Origin: Actinomycetota bacterium | GTDB lineage: Bacteria > Actinomycetota > Acidimicrobiia > Acidimicrobiales > Microtrichaceae | Direction of reading: 5' to 3' | Assembly (NCBI GenBank): GCA_009700815.1 | Contig: WLLG01000109.1 | Location: 1 to 6,933 of the forward strand | Length of the DNA: 6,933 nt | Part shown: positions 1 through 6,270 of the stretch, one piece after another | Layout: every line of letters begins with the position of its first letter | Numbering within the stretch: the first letter of the stretch is position 1 | Notes under the pieces: generated by a model | The model's database searches: none | Seen by the model: the letters and a program-made list of their open reading frames with translations, nothing else | Told to the model about the DNA's origin: nothing | Made by a program: the position numbers and the translations under genes

Positions 1-1
1 A

Positions 2-136
2 TCAGCATCGAATCCGATTGTTGTTAGCGCCACAGGTCATCTCCAGAAGTGTTGCCAAATCATGTCAGAGGCTGACAGCAGTAGTTGGCTGGGTGTGCAA
101 CCAGAGGAACAGTGGGATGCAAAAAGAAGTATTTGA
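2..136 (+). CDS. Possible C-terminal end of an upstream gene (partial)
   Basis: This frame is open from the left edge to a TGA at 134-136 and would give 44 residues, ending WDAKRSI. The peptide looks protein-like, with a hydrophobic start (PIVVSATGH) and an acidic/polar tail, but no family is recognisable. If real, it is the tail of a gene entering from the left and would overlap the ATG at 117 of the methyltransferase by 20 nt, or lie 46 nt before the alternative GTG at 183. The methyltransferase frame is also open to the left edge, so openness alone does not prove this frame is coding. A non-coding leader is the alternative. The call is weak. Confidence 0.3.
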   Translation, partial: SASNPIVVSATGHLQKCCQIMSEADSSSWLGVQPEEQWDAKRSI

Positions 137-1073
137 CCAAGAGCGGTATGCTGATTTATTCAGTCAGGTCAAGGAGGACTCGGTGGGGCATCGGTCAACT
201 GAACAAGAGCTATGTCCGGCATGCGGCGGACCTGGACGCGATCGCAACTACCGAATCGAGAGTTTTGATCTTTTCCGCTGCAGACTCTGTGGAACGGAAT
301 ACCTCGTTCAGAGCCCCGACCGTGATCCCGTAGACAGCACCTATTGGGATGGCTACAAGTTTGAGCTCTACGCAACTGACCTTGTGCAGGCAAATTACGA
401 GGACCGCTATGAGCAGATTCTGAGCGGTGTCGAGGCGAAACATGGCCCGCTGGAGTCAGTACTTGACATTGGGTGTGGCATCGGGAACTTCATCGACTGG
501 GCATCTCGCCGTGGCATGCGAGCAGTCGGCGCTGATGTCGACGCCGGCGCGGTTGAAACTGCACAAGGGCGGGGACTGACGGCTTATAACGTTGATGACC
601 TGCCTGCCGAGATTCCAGATGGCTCCGTTGACCTGCTCACACTGTGGGACGTGATTGAGCATGTGCATGATCCCCGTGGTTTGTTGCAGCGTTCCTTGCG
701 TTATCTTCGCCCTGGTGGTCTGGTGGTTATGGAGACCCCCGATGTTCAGTTCCCGGCTCGACCGTTTGTGATTGCAGTACGCAAGATCGCCGAGCCGATC
801 CGTTGGAGCGACATGTTGTACTACGCAGACCATCAGGTGTATTTCTCGGGTCGCGGCCTGAGTACCCTCATGGCGCGCTGCGGGCTGAATGTGGTTGATC
901 AGCAAGGCATGCGCTCGCCGACTGCCAAGATGGCCAACGTCATGGAGCACTGGGCGGCTACTGGCACGGGTGCTGGCAAGCTCGGGCCAGCGTTGTATAA
1001 GCCGGTCGACATAGCGATGCGAGCAATCGGCATGACCAACAAGCTGATCATGGTGGGACAGCTTCCCGAGTAA
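117..1073 (+). CDS. Zinc-ribbon class I SAM-dependent methyltransferase
   Basis: Predicted 318-aa cytoplasmic methyltransferase of the UbiG-like class I (Methyltransf_23 type) group. Numbering from the ATG at 117: a zinc-ribbon-like pair CPAC (C33, C36) and CRLC (C55, C58) comes first. The SAM-binding core follows: motif I VLDIGCGIGNF (115-125), the acidic strand-2 end GADVD (138-142), the motif DVIEHVHDP (178-186) and LRPGG...ETPD (197-209). Proteins with this layout often sit in surface polysaccharide or lipid-sugar clusters, and the neighbouring polymer gene fits that; the actual substrate is unknown. Start choice: ATG 117 has AGAGGA 8 nt upstream. GTG 183 lies behind a better Shine-Dalgarno sequence and would give 296 aa, starting just before the zinc ribbon, as is common in the family. 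The frame stays open to the left edge, but residues before 117 do not look like this family. The domain call is firm; the start and substrate are not. Confidence 0.85.
   Translation: MQKEVFDQERYADLFSQVKEDSVGHRSTEQELCPACGGPGRDRNYRIESFDLFRCRLCGTEYLVQSPDRDPVDSTYWDGYKFELYATDLVQANYEDRYEQILSGVEAKHGPLESVLDIGCGIGNFIDWASRRGMRAVGADVDAGAVETAQGRGLTAYNVDDLPAEIPDGSVDLLTLWDVIEHVHDPRGLLQRSLRYLRPGGLVVMETPDVQFPARPFVIAVRKIAEPIRWSDMLYYADHQVYFSGRGLSTLMARCGLNVVDQQGMRSPTAKMANVMEHWAATGTGAGKLGPALYKPVDIAMRAIGMTNKLIMVGQLPE
171..178 (+). promoter_or_regulatory. Strong Shine-Dalgarno-like site before alternative start GTG 183
   Basis: AAGGAGGA matches the anti-Shine-Dalgarno consensus and ends 4 nt before an in-frame GTG at 183-185 of the methyltransferase gene. 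It is a better site than AGAGGA (103-108) before ATG 117. It may therefore mark the true start, giving a protein that begins MGHRSTEQELCPAC. It could also be chance, because in the longer reading it simply encodes Lys-Glu-Asp. Confidence 0.4.
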
Positions 1074-1170
1074 GACTGCTCTGCACTGCAGGTGCGTCGC
1101 CGTCCTCAGTCATCACTGATGTCGGGACCGCAGTCACTGCCGATACGCTATTGGCACTCGGCCGCAACGC

Positions 1171-4170
1171 GTGGCGGCCCGAACTTGGGGGAACCGGTTG
1201 CAAACCATCGATCAGCCGACCACGACCCAAGCGCCGCGGCAGCGACCACCTTGGAGCACCGCTGCGGCCATTGGACTTGCGATCGCCGCAATCCCGCTGC
1301 TGATCTTTGCGATCTTCAATAAGTGGGGTGTGCTGGTTCTGGTGGTGATCGCACTCACAGTCGGCCTGTCCATCTGGGTCTGGCAACGAGGACTGTTCTT
1401 TTATGAAGCGGTTGCTTTCCTGATCCACTTCGATGGCCTTGGAGCAGGACCGATTCGAATGGGGCGTGCTGTCGCCCTCGTGGCCGGTCTGCTCATGATC
1501 TACAAACTGGTGGTACAACGTTGGCGTCCGCCCGCACTTCCCTTGCGGACCTGGGCGCCGGTGTTCGTATTGCTGACCTGGGCTGCTGCTAGTGGGCTGT
1601 GGTCTGCCGAGGCACTTTCGTTTCTGAACACCATGGGGCAGTTCATGCTCGGCGTGGTGTTTTTTTGCATTACTGCGCTCATGGTGGACAGTCACAGGGC
1701 GCTGCACAAATTTCTTCGGGCCTACTGGATCGGCGGACTTTTTGGTGCCTCGCTAGGAATCCTGGCCTTGTTTTTGGGGACGCGCTCTGTTGGATTCGGA
1801 AAAGATCCCAACTTCTTTGGCCTGTTGATGGCCTCGATGATCCCGCTCACGGTCTATTACCGCAGACACGCCGCCACTGTGAAGATCAAGTGGTGGTACA
1901 CCTTTACGCTGTTCGCAGTATTGGCTGGTGCAGCCGGGGCGGGCAGCCGTTCGGGGCTAATCGGCGCCGCGATTGCGCTCTTTGGAACAATGGTGACTCG
2001 GCCCGGGCTGAGCGCTGGTCGTCGGTCCCGGGTGGCTATCGGCGCATTGTTGCTTGCGGTCATGGCCTTTGGGGTTGGGTTCGTTGCCAATCCAAATAAT
2101 TTGGAGCGCGGATTCTCTGATCGCGGTGCCGGGCGCTTGGACTTTTGGACGGTGACAAGTGCGCTCATTCAGGAGCAGCCGGTTACGGGCTACGGGTTTG
2201 GTCAATTGCGGCTTCTGATCTCTCCGAACTTGCTCGTGACTCCAGGGAGTCAGCAACTCAATGAGGACCGAGACGACGTGTCTTCGCATAACACGTGGAT
2301 GGACGTCACAGGGGATCTTGGCGTAATTGGGCTCTTGATGTTCGTCTCAATCTTCTTGATGACGATGCTGAATCTGTTGCGGCCGCGATGGTTACAGATG
2401 AAAGAGATTTCCGTCACCTTGTTTGTGATGCTGCTGCCGGTGCTTTCAAGTTCCATGTTCTTGCCGCTCCTGAATAACAAACTTGCTTGGGCGGTGATTG
2501 GGCTTGCGGCGGGTTTGCAGGTTCCCTCTTGGAGATCTCGATGGAAAGGCATGTCTGGAGTTGGGCAAGCAGAGGAACCCCAGGTTGGTCAGGAACTTGA
2601 GAGGATCTCGCCCGAGTCCTACTCAAACAGTTCGCCGGTATCACGGCCCGGTACGTGGACTGACACATGGGTTGACTCTGTGAGTCTCGAGCAGACCCCG
2701 TCTGGCGAAGTTGACCGCTGGCAAACTGAGCGGCTCGCACCTGGTAGTGAACTCGACCCTTTCGTTGGTCAGGGCTCATTCCAACAGTCCTCGCCGCTAG
2801 ATGAGGACGAGGTACCGCTCGCAAGGTGGGACCTACGGTTTTCGACACGGGCCCGACGGCAGATAGTTGCAGCGGCACTGATTGGCGGCATTCTTGGCGG
2901 GGTGGTTGCGAGCATGCTTCCCGTTCACTACACCGCAACTGCTGCAGTGATCCCGCCACGCCTCGACCGGTCCGTGCCGAGTGAGTATGTCTTGATTGAC
3001 CGTGAGCGACTGCAGGGCGTGTTGACCACGGTGGTTTCTCTTGCGTACGCCCAGGAACTCAAAACTCTGTCCGGGGTTGATCTCTCTGTTCGGGAGATCA
3101 GCGATCGGATGTCAGCCACCCGCCCCAAGTTGGGCTTGTTGGTCCAGTTGCAATACAGCGATACCAGCCAAGCCAATGTGCTGGCCGTGCAGCCGTATCT
3201 CGTCACAGCAATGGACAATATTTTCGAAAACAGTCGTACCGCCGCAGAGGCGCAAGTTGCCGACGAGTTGCGCCCAACGATCCCCGGTGAGGCTCGGTAC
3301 TACTCGGGTGCGTTCTACATTCGCGCCTATCAGGATGCAGTTTTAGGCCAAGAGCAGCCTTCAGTCTTTTGGATTGTTCTGGTCTCGATCGCATCTGCAG
3401 GGCTGATCGCAACGGGGTTGGTCATGGCTGGGAGTCGGTTCCCAAGGGTTGACCCTCGAGATGACGTCTATGAGTTCACCGGTCTGCGCAAATGGACCCA
3501 CGTCAGCGGCGGAACCCGCAAGAAGACAAGGTCCACCCCGAAACAACTCGAACAGATCATTACCTCAGCGGTAGACGCCGGCACGTCAGGCGAGTTCCCG
3601 AGTCGGATTGTGGTCGCAGCTCCAAGAGATGGGGTTGAGGTACGCAGATTAGCGACTGGTCTAGCCGCAGCCTGCGTTGCAGATGGGCGCAGAGTGGTCC
3701 TAGTAGATGCGCAGCTCGCTGATCCGGCGCTCAGTGCAAGATTGGCTCGGCGCAGATCCAAAGGCGTGGCCGACCTAGAAGCCGAATCGGTGAGCGGAAA
3801 CGAGGGCAATCTGACAGTGCAAGGAGTCATGCGCCCCGTCTCGGCTCGTCGCCTCCCGAGAGAAGCTCGCCAACTCCTAGGAGCAGATGTAGATCAGTTG
3901 CGCTTTATCGCAGCCGGGTCTCGTTCGGCTCGCAAGCAGAAGGTCATCGGTGGGGCGTGGCTCGATCAGATCAGCCCTGATGTAGTTGTTGTGGTGCTCG
4001 CACCGCCAACCCTCGGTGGCACCGCAGTGAGCGCTCTCATGGAATGGAGCGACGCAGCGGTCTTGGCAGTCACCGAGGGAATTACCCGAACTCAAGATGC
4101 CGAGGATGCAGCGGGTACAGTTCAGCTGTTTTCTGCTGGAGCTGAGGGAATCGTGTGTATCAACAACTAG
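1171..4170 (+). CDS. Fusion: O-antigen ligase/Wzy polymerase - Wzz domain - degenerate BY-kinase-like domain
   Basis: A 999-aa membrane protein in one unbroken frame. Residues 31-450 carry about 12-14 hydrophobic segments and the Wzy_C/O-antigen ligase signatures: GSRSGL (258-263), GRLDFW (321-326), GYGFG (340-344) and SHNTW with H373, in the large outside loop. Such enzymes join undecaprenyl-diphosphate-linked glycans. Residues 452-560 are a hydrophilic linker. Residues 564-583 and 732-753 are two membrane helices around an external domain of about 150 aa, the Wzz/CapA layout. Residues 785-999 align with the CpsD/Wzc kinase fold, but the Walker A Lys is V824, Walker A' keeps only D846, the Walker B Asp is L943, and the chain ends at GIVCINN with no Tyr tail. 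The fused Wzz part favours polymerase over ligase (inference). GTG 1171 gives the longest product but has no clear ribosome site; TTG 1198 has GGGGGA about 5 nt upstream and would give 990 aa. tatD follows after 13 nt. Confidence 0.85.
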   Translation: MAARTWGNRLQTIDQPTTTQAPRQRPPWSTAAAIGLAIAAIPLLIFAIFNKWGVLVLVVIALTVGLSIWVWQRGLFFYEAVAFLIHFDGLGAGPIRMGRAVALVAGLLMIYKLVVQRWRPPALPLRTWAPVFVLLTWAAASGLWSAEALSFLNTMGQFMLGVVFFCITALMVDSHRALHKFLRAYWIGGLFGASLGILALFLGTRSVGFGKDPNFFGLLMASMIPLTVYYRRHAATVKIKWWYTFTLFAVLAGAAGAGSRSGLIGAAIALFGTMVTRPGLSAGRRSRVAIGALLLAVMAFGVGFVANPNNLERGFSDRGAGRLDFWTVTSALIQEQPVTGYGFGQLRLLISPNLLVTPGSQQLNEDRDDVSSHNTWMDVTGDLGVIGLLMFVSIFLMTMLNLLRPRWLQMKEISVTLFVMLLPVLSSSMFLPLLNNKLAWAVIGLAAGLQVPSWRSRWKGMSGVGQAEEPQVGQELERISPESYSNSSPVSRPGTWTDTWVDSVSLEQTPSGEVDRWQTERLAPGSELDPFVGQGSFQQSSPLDEDEVPLARWDLRFSTRARRQIVAAALIGGILGGVVASMLPVHYTATAAVIPPRLDRSVPSEYVLIDRERLQGVLTTVVSLAYAQELKTLSGVDLSVREISDRMSATRPKLGLLVQLQYSDTSQANVLAVQPYLVTAMDNIFENSRTAAEAQVADELRPTIPGEARYYSGAFYIRAYQDAVLGQEQPSVFWIVLVSIASAGLIATGLVMAGSRFPRVDPRDDVYEFTGLRKWTHVSGGTRKKTRSTPKQLEQIITSAVDAGTSGEFPSRIVVAAPRDGVEVRRLATGLAAACVADGRRVVLVDAQLADPALSARLARRRSKGVADLEAESVSGNEGNLTVQGVMRPVSARRLPREARQLLGADVDQLRFIAAGSRSARKQKVIGGAWLDQISPDVVVVVLAPPTLGGTAVSALMEWSDAAVLAVTEGITRTQDAEDAAGTVQLFSAGAEGIVCINN

Positions 4171-4183
4171 GGCAGTGCCAATC

Positions 4184-4966
4184 ATGTCTCTAACGCCGAG
4201 CTTGCAGTGGATTGATAACCACTGCCACCTTGAAGATGACTCGAGCCTAGGTTCAGTTCTTGAAGCCTCTTCCGAGGCTGGTGTCACTCAGATGATTACC
4301 GTCGGGACCGATGCCGTGAGCTCGGCTTCCTGTGTGGCACTTGCAGCACAGTACGAGCAGGTTTGGGCCACAGTTGGTCTTCATCCACACGATGCTGCTG
4401 AAGGTCTCGACGCAGTGCTCGAGGTCGTCAAGGCCAACGCGGGGAATCCCAAGATGGTTGCCATTGGTGAATGTGGTCTGGATTATCACTACGACCATGC
4501 GCCGCGACAGATTCAGCGCAAGGTATTCGCTCAGCAGATCGCCTTGGCGCATGAGTATGACTTGCCGCTGGTGATTCATACACGCAATGCCTGGGAAGAG
4601 ACCTTTGAGATCCTTGATGCCGAGTCCATTCCAACGCGAACGGTGTTTCATTGCTTTACTGGTGGAGTAGATGAGGCTGCTGGCTGTATCGAGCGTGGAG
4701 CGCTGCTCTCCATCAGCGGCATCGTGACCTTTCCTAGTGCCGACGACGTTCGGTCCGCAGTCTGCAGCGCTCCCTTGAGTGCGCTGATGGTAGAGACCGA
4801 TTCGCCGTTCCTCACACCCGTGCCGCATCGCGGTAAGCCGAATACTCCTGCCCTAGTTGGCCTGATTGGCGCAGAGATTGCTCGTCTGCACGAGGTTGGA
4901 CTCTCGATAGTTGCCAACGAGACCACAGCAACCGCTCGGCAGTTCTATGGTCTTGATGCACCGTGA
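4184..4966 (+). CDS. tatD: TatD-family metal-dependent DNase/hydrolase
   Basis: A 260-aa cytoplasmic TIM-barrel metallohydrolase of the TatD family. Characterised members are Mg-dependent 3'-5' exonucleases or DNases linked to DNA repair; the exact substrate here is not shown. The metal-site residues are all visible: DNHCH (H13, H15), GECGLDYHY (E96), PLVIHTRNA (H132), VFHCFTGG (H156) and VETDSPFL (D206). Length is normal for the family. The ATG at 4184 is chosen because the metal motif HxH should lie close to the N-terminus. TAGGG (4168-4172) is a possible ribosome site 11 nt upstream. The in-frame GTG at 4175 is only 2 nt from that site and less likely. The same frame is open further upstream, but that would overlap the fusion gene and add unrelated residues. 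It starts 13 nt after the fusion gene, and its TGA overlaps the next start (GTGA). Confidence 0.93.
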   Translation: MSLTPSLQWIDNHCHLEDDSSLGSVLEASSEAGVTQMITVGTDAVSSASCVALAAQYEQVWATVGLHPHDAAEGLDAVLEVVKANAGNPKMVAIGECGLDYHYDHAPRQIQRKVFAQQIALAHEYDLPLVIHTRNAWEETFEILDAESIPTRTVFHCFTGGVDEAAGCIERGALLSISGIVTFPSADDVRSAVCSAPLSALMVETDSPFLTPVPHRGKPNTPALVGLIGAEIARLHEVGLSIVANETTATARQFYGLDAP

Positions 4967-5325
4967 ATCGGCTTCCACCTCGAATGATTCTGGCCTTAGC
5001 TTTTACGTTGGTCGCCCTACTCCTGCTCGCAGTTGGGGCACTTCGCAGTGACCCCGATTCCAAAGAGCAGGATCAATCTCAGACAGCCTCTGAGAACAGT
5101 TCTACGAGTATCTCGACTACCACGGCCTTGGCACCAGAGCAGTCCACCACCACTACATCAATCAAGCTCTTGCCGGATTGGTACCCCAAAGGGTCAAGTC
5201 GATACTCCGATCGAGCTCCTGCCGTCACCGTGACAACCTTGCCCCCGACGACCACCACCACCACCAAGAAAAGTTCTACAACGAGCAGTGTCGGCCGCTC
5301 GAATTCTTCAGTTGCAGGAAATTAG
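4963..5325 (+). CDS. Small membrane-anchored Ser/Thr-rich protein
   Basis: A 120-aa hypothetical protein. A short basic start (MNRLPPR) leads into one hydrophobic helix at about residues 8-26, which would be a signal anchor or signal peptide. There is no lipobox cysteine. The remaining 90 or so residues are probably outside the membrane and are low-complexity, rich in Ser and Thr, with runs STTTT (61-65) and PP followed by six Thr (94-101). One less repetitive patch, LLPDWYPKGSSRYSDR (69-84), sits in the middle. Such tails can be glycosylated spacers in actinobacteria (inference). The GTG start overlaps the tatD stop as GTGA, which suggests translational coupling; ATG 4984 is an in-frame alternative. 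rsmA starts 6 nt downstream. In M. tuberculosis this slot is occupied by rpfB, but no Rpf catalytic domain or G5 domain is visible here. Function is unknown. Confidence 0.75.
   Translation: MNRLPPRMILALAFTLVALLLLAVGALRSDPDSKEQDQSQTASENSSTSISTTTALAPEQSTTTTSIKLLPDWYPKGSSRYSDRAPAVTVTTLPPTTTTTTKKSSTTSSVGRSNSSVAGN
5248..5265 (+). repeat. Short threonine-codon repeat
   Basis: One ACG followed by five ACC codons encodes six Thr (residues 96-101) in the small anchored protein. As a trinucleotide repeat it could change length without breaking the frame. It is short and may simply reflect the Thr-rich composition. Confidence 0.6.
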
Positions 5326-5331
5326 CCGGCC

Positions 5332-6261
5332 ATGCTTGGTGCTGGTGAAATAACTGAGTTGCTCGAACGCTACGGATTGACGGCGCGTAAAGCCTTGGGG
5401 CAGAACTTTGTTGCTGATCCCAATACGGTGATGAAGATTGCGCGGCTCGCTCAAGTCGGGCCGGGAGACCGTGTGGTTGAGATCGGCCCTGGGTTGGGTT
5501 CGCTCACCTTGGCTCTTGCCGATACGGGAGCGCATGTGCTCGCAGTAGAAAAAGACGAAACCCTGCTGCCAGTGCTGAGCGATGTATTGAATTTGTATGG
5601 CGCAAAAGAAGTACAGGTCGTGCAGGCGGATGCACTGACCGTGAACTGGCCCGAACTCTTGTCTTCGGCAGATCCCTCATCCGGCCAAGCAGTGGCGGAT
5701 CGCCAGGACACTGGAGACACTGGAGACACTGGGGACACTGAGGAATTCCCGTGGACGCTCGTTGCGAACCTTCCCTACAACACTGCCGTTGCGCTGATTA
5801 TGGGAGTGCTCGCAGACGCTCCAATGGTTCAGCGCATGGTGGTGATGGTTCAATCCGAAGTGGCCGATCGCCTAGTGGCCGGCCCGGGCGGGCGAACAAT
5901 TGGCATTCCTTCGATTCGATTGGCTTGGTTTGCTCGAGCAGAACTTCTTGCGACTGTGCCACCTGAAGTATTTATCCCGCGGCCCCGGGTCACCTCGGCG
6001 CTTGTTGGGATCACCCGCCGGGAACCGCCCTCGAGGATCGTGAGCGAATCGGAACTCATGGCACTTGTTGCCCGGGCGTATAGCCAGCGACGCAAGATGC
6101 TCCGCTCAACTCTGGGCAAGGCAGTATCAGTTGCCGCTTTTGAGGCCGCTGGGATTGCGGGTACCTCGCGTCCAGAAGAACTCGATGTTGTCGCCTGGGC
6201 GCGCTTGACTGAAGCCGTGAACGCCAACCCCGTAGAAGTTGCTCCCGAGGCTCTGCTCTAA
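5332..6261 (+). CDS. rsmA: 16S rRNA dimethyladenosine transferase RsmA (KsgA)
   Basis: A 309-aa SAM-dependent enzyme that dimethylates two adjacent adenines near the 3' end of 16S rRNA (A1518/A1519 in E. coli numbering) late in 30S assembly. Family motifs in order: ALGQNFVADP (21-30), SAM motif I VEIGPGLGSLT (49-59), VEKD (72-75), QADAL (98-102), the catalytic NLPYN (146-150), VFIPRPRV (213-220) and QRRKMLRSTL (252-261). It is longer than E. coli RsmA (273 aa), mainly because of an insertion at about residues 111-139, between QADAL and NLPYN, that holds a DTG repeat, plus a short C-terminal tail. ATG 5332 is preceded by AGGAA (5316-5320) 11 nt upstream and lies 6 nt after the previous stop. 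The motifs begin 20 residues in, as expected. Confidence 0.96.
   Translation: MLGAGEITELLERYGLTARKALGQNFVADPNTVMKIARLAQVGPGDRVVEIGPGLGSLTLALADTGAHVLAVEKDETLLPVLSDVLNLYGAKEVQVVQADALTVNWPELLSSADPSSGQAVADRQDTGDTGDTGDTEEFPWTLVANLPYNTAVALIMGVLADAPMVQRMVVMVQSEVADRLVAGPGGRTIGIPSIRLAWFARAELLATVPPEVFIPRPRVTSALVGITRREPPSRIVSESELMALVARAYSQRRKMLRSTLGKAVSVAAFEAAGIAGTSRPEELDVVAWARLTEAVNANPVEVAPEALL
5707..5742 (+). repeat. 9-bp tandem repeat inside rsmA
   Basis: Four tandem 9-bp units of the form GACACTGGA lie head to tail. Units 1 and 2 are identical, unit 3 ends GGG and unit 4 ends GAG. They encode DTG-DTG-DTG-DTE (residues 126-137) within the extra loop of RsmA. The unit is a multiple of three, so copy-number change would keep the frame. 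Confidence 0.9.
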
Positions 6262-6270
6262 CCTTGCAGC

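Noticed and set aside
1106..1119. Small inverted repeat TCAGT-CATC-ACTGA after the methyltransferase stop
   Set aside because: The stem is only 5 bp and no T-run follows, so it is not a convincing terminator.
1092..1170. Possible promoter (TACGCT at 1144-1149 as a -10 element) in the gap before the fusion gene
   Set aside because: No matching -35 element is seen at a normal spacing, and a six-base TANNNT match is expected by chance.
1074..1320. Open frame running from the gap into the start of the fusion gene in another frame
   Set aside because: The peptide looks mildly protein-like, but it has no good start or ribosome site, no family motif, and overlaps the established coding frame.
1048..1707. 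219-codon open frame on the minus strand
   Set aside because: It lies opposite the fusion gene, its product is rich in His, Gln, Pro and Arg with no family motif, and it is best explained as a shadow of the real coding frame.
1599..2099. 166-codon + strand open frame within the fusion gene
   Set aside because: It is out of frame with the membrane protein and rich in Cys, Arg and Trp; the overlapping frame carries clear O-antigen ligase motifs.
2414..2959. 181-codon open frame on the minus strand
   Set aside because: It is antisense to the fusion gene's linker and Wzz start, with unusual composition and no recognisable domain.
4097..4183. N-terminal extension of tatD overlapping the fusion gene
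   Set aside because: The extra 29 residues are Cys- and Arg-rich and unlike TatD N-termini, in which the HxH motif lies near the start.
4253..4828. 191-codon open frame on the minus strand
   Set aside because: It is antisense to tatD, whose metal-site motifs are all intact on the + strand.
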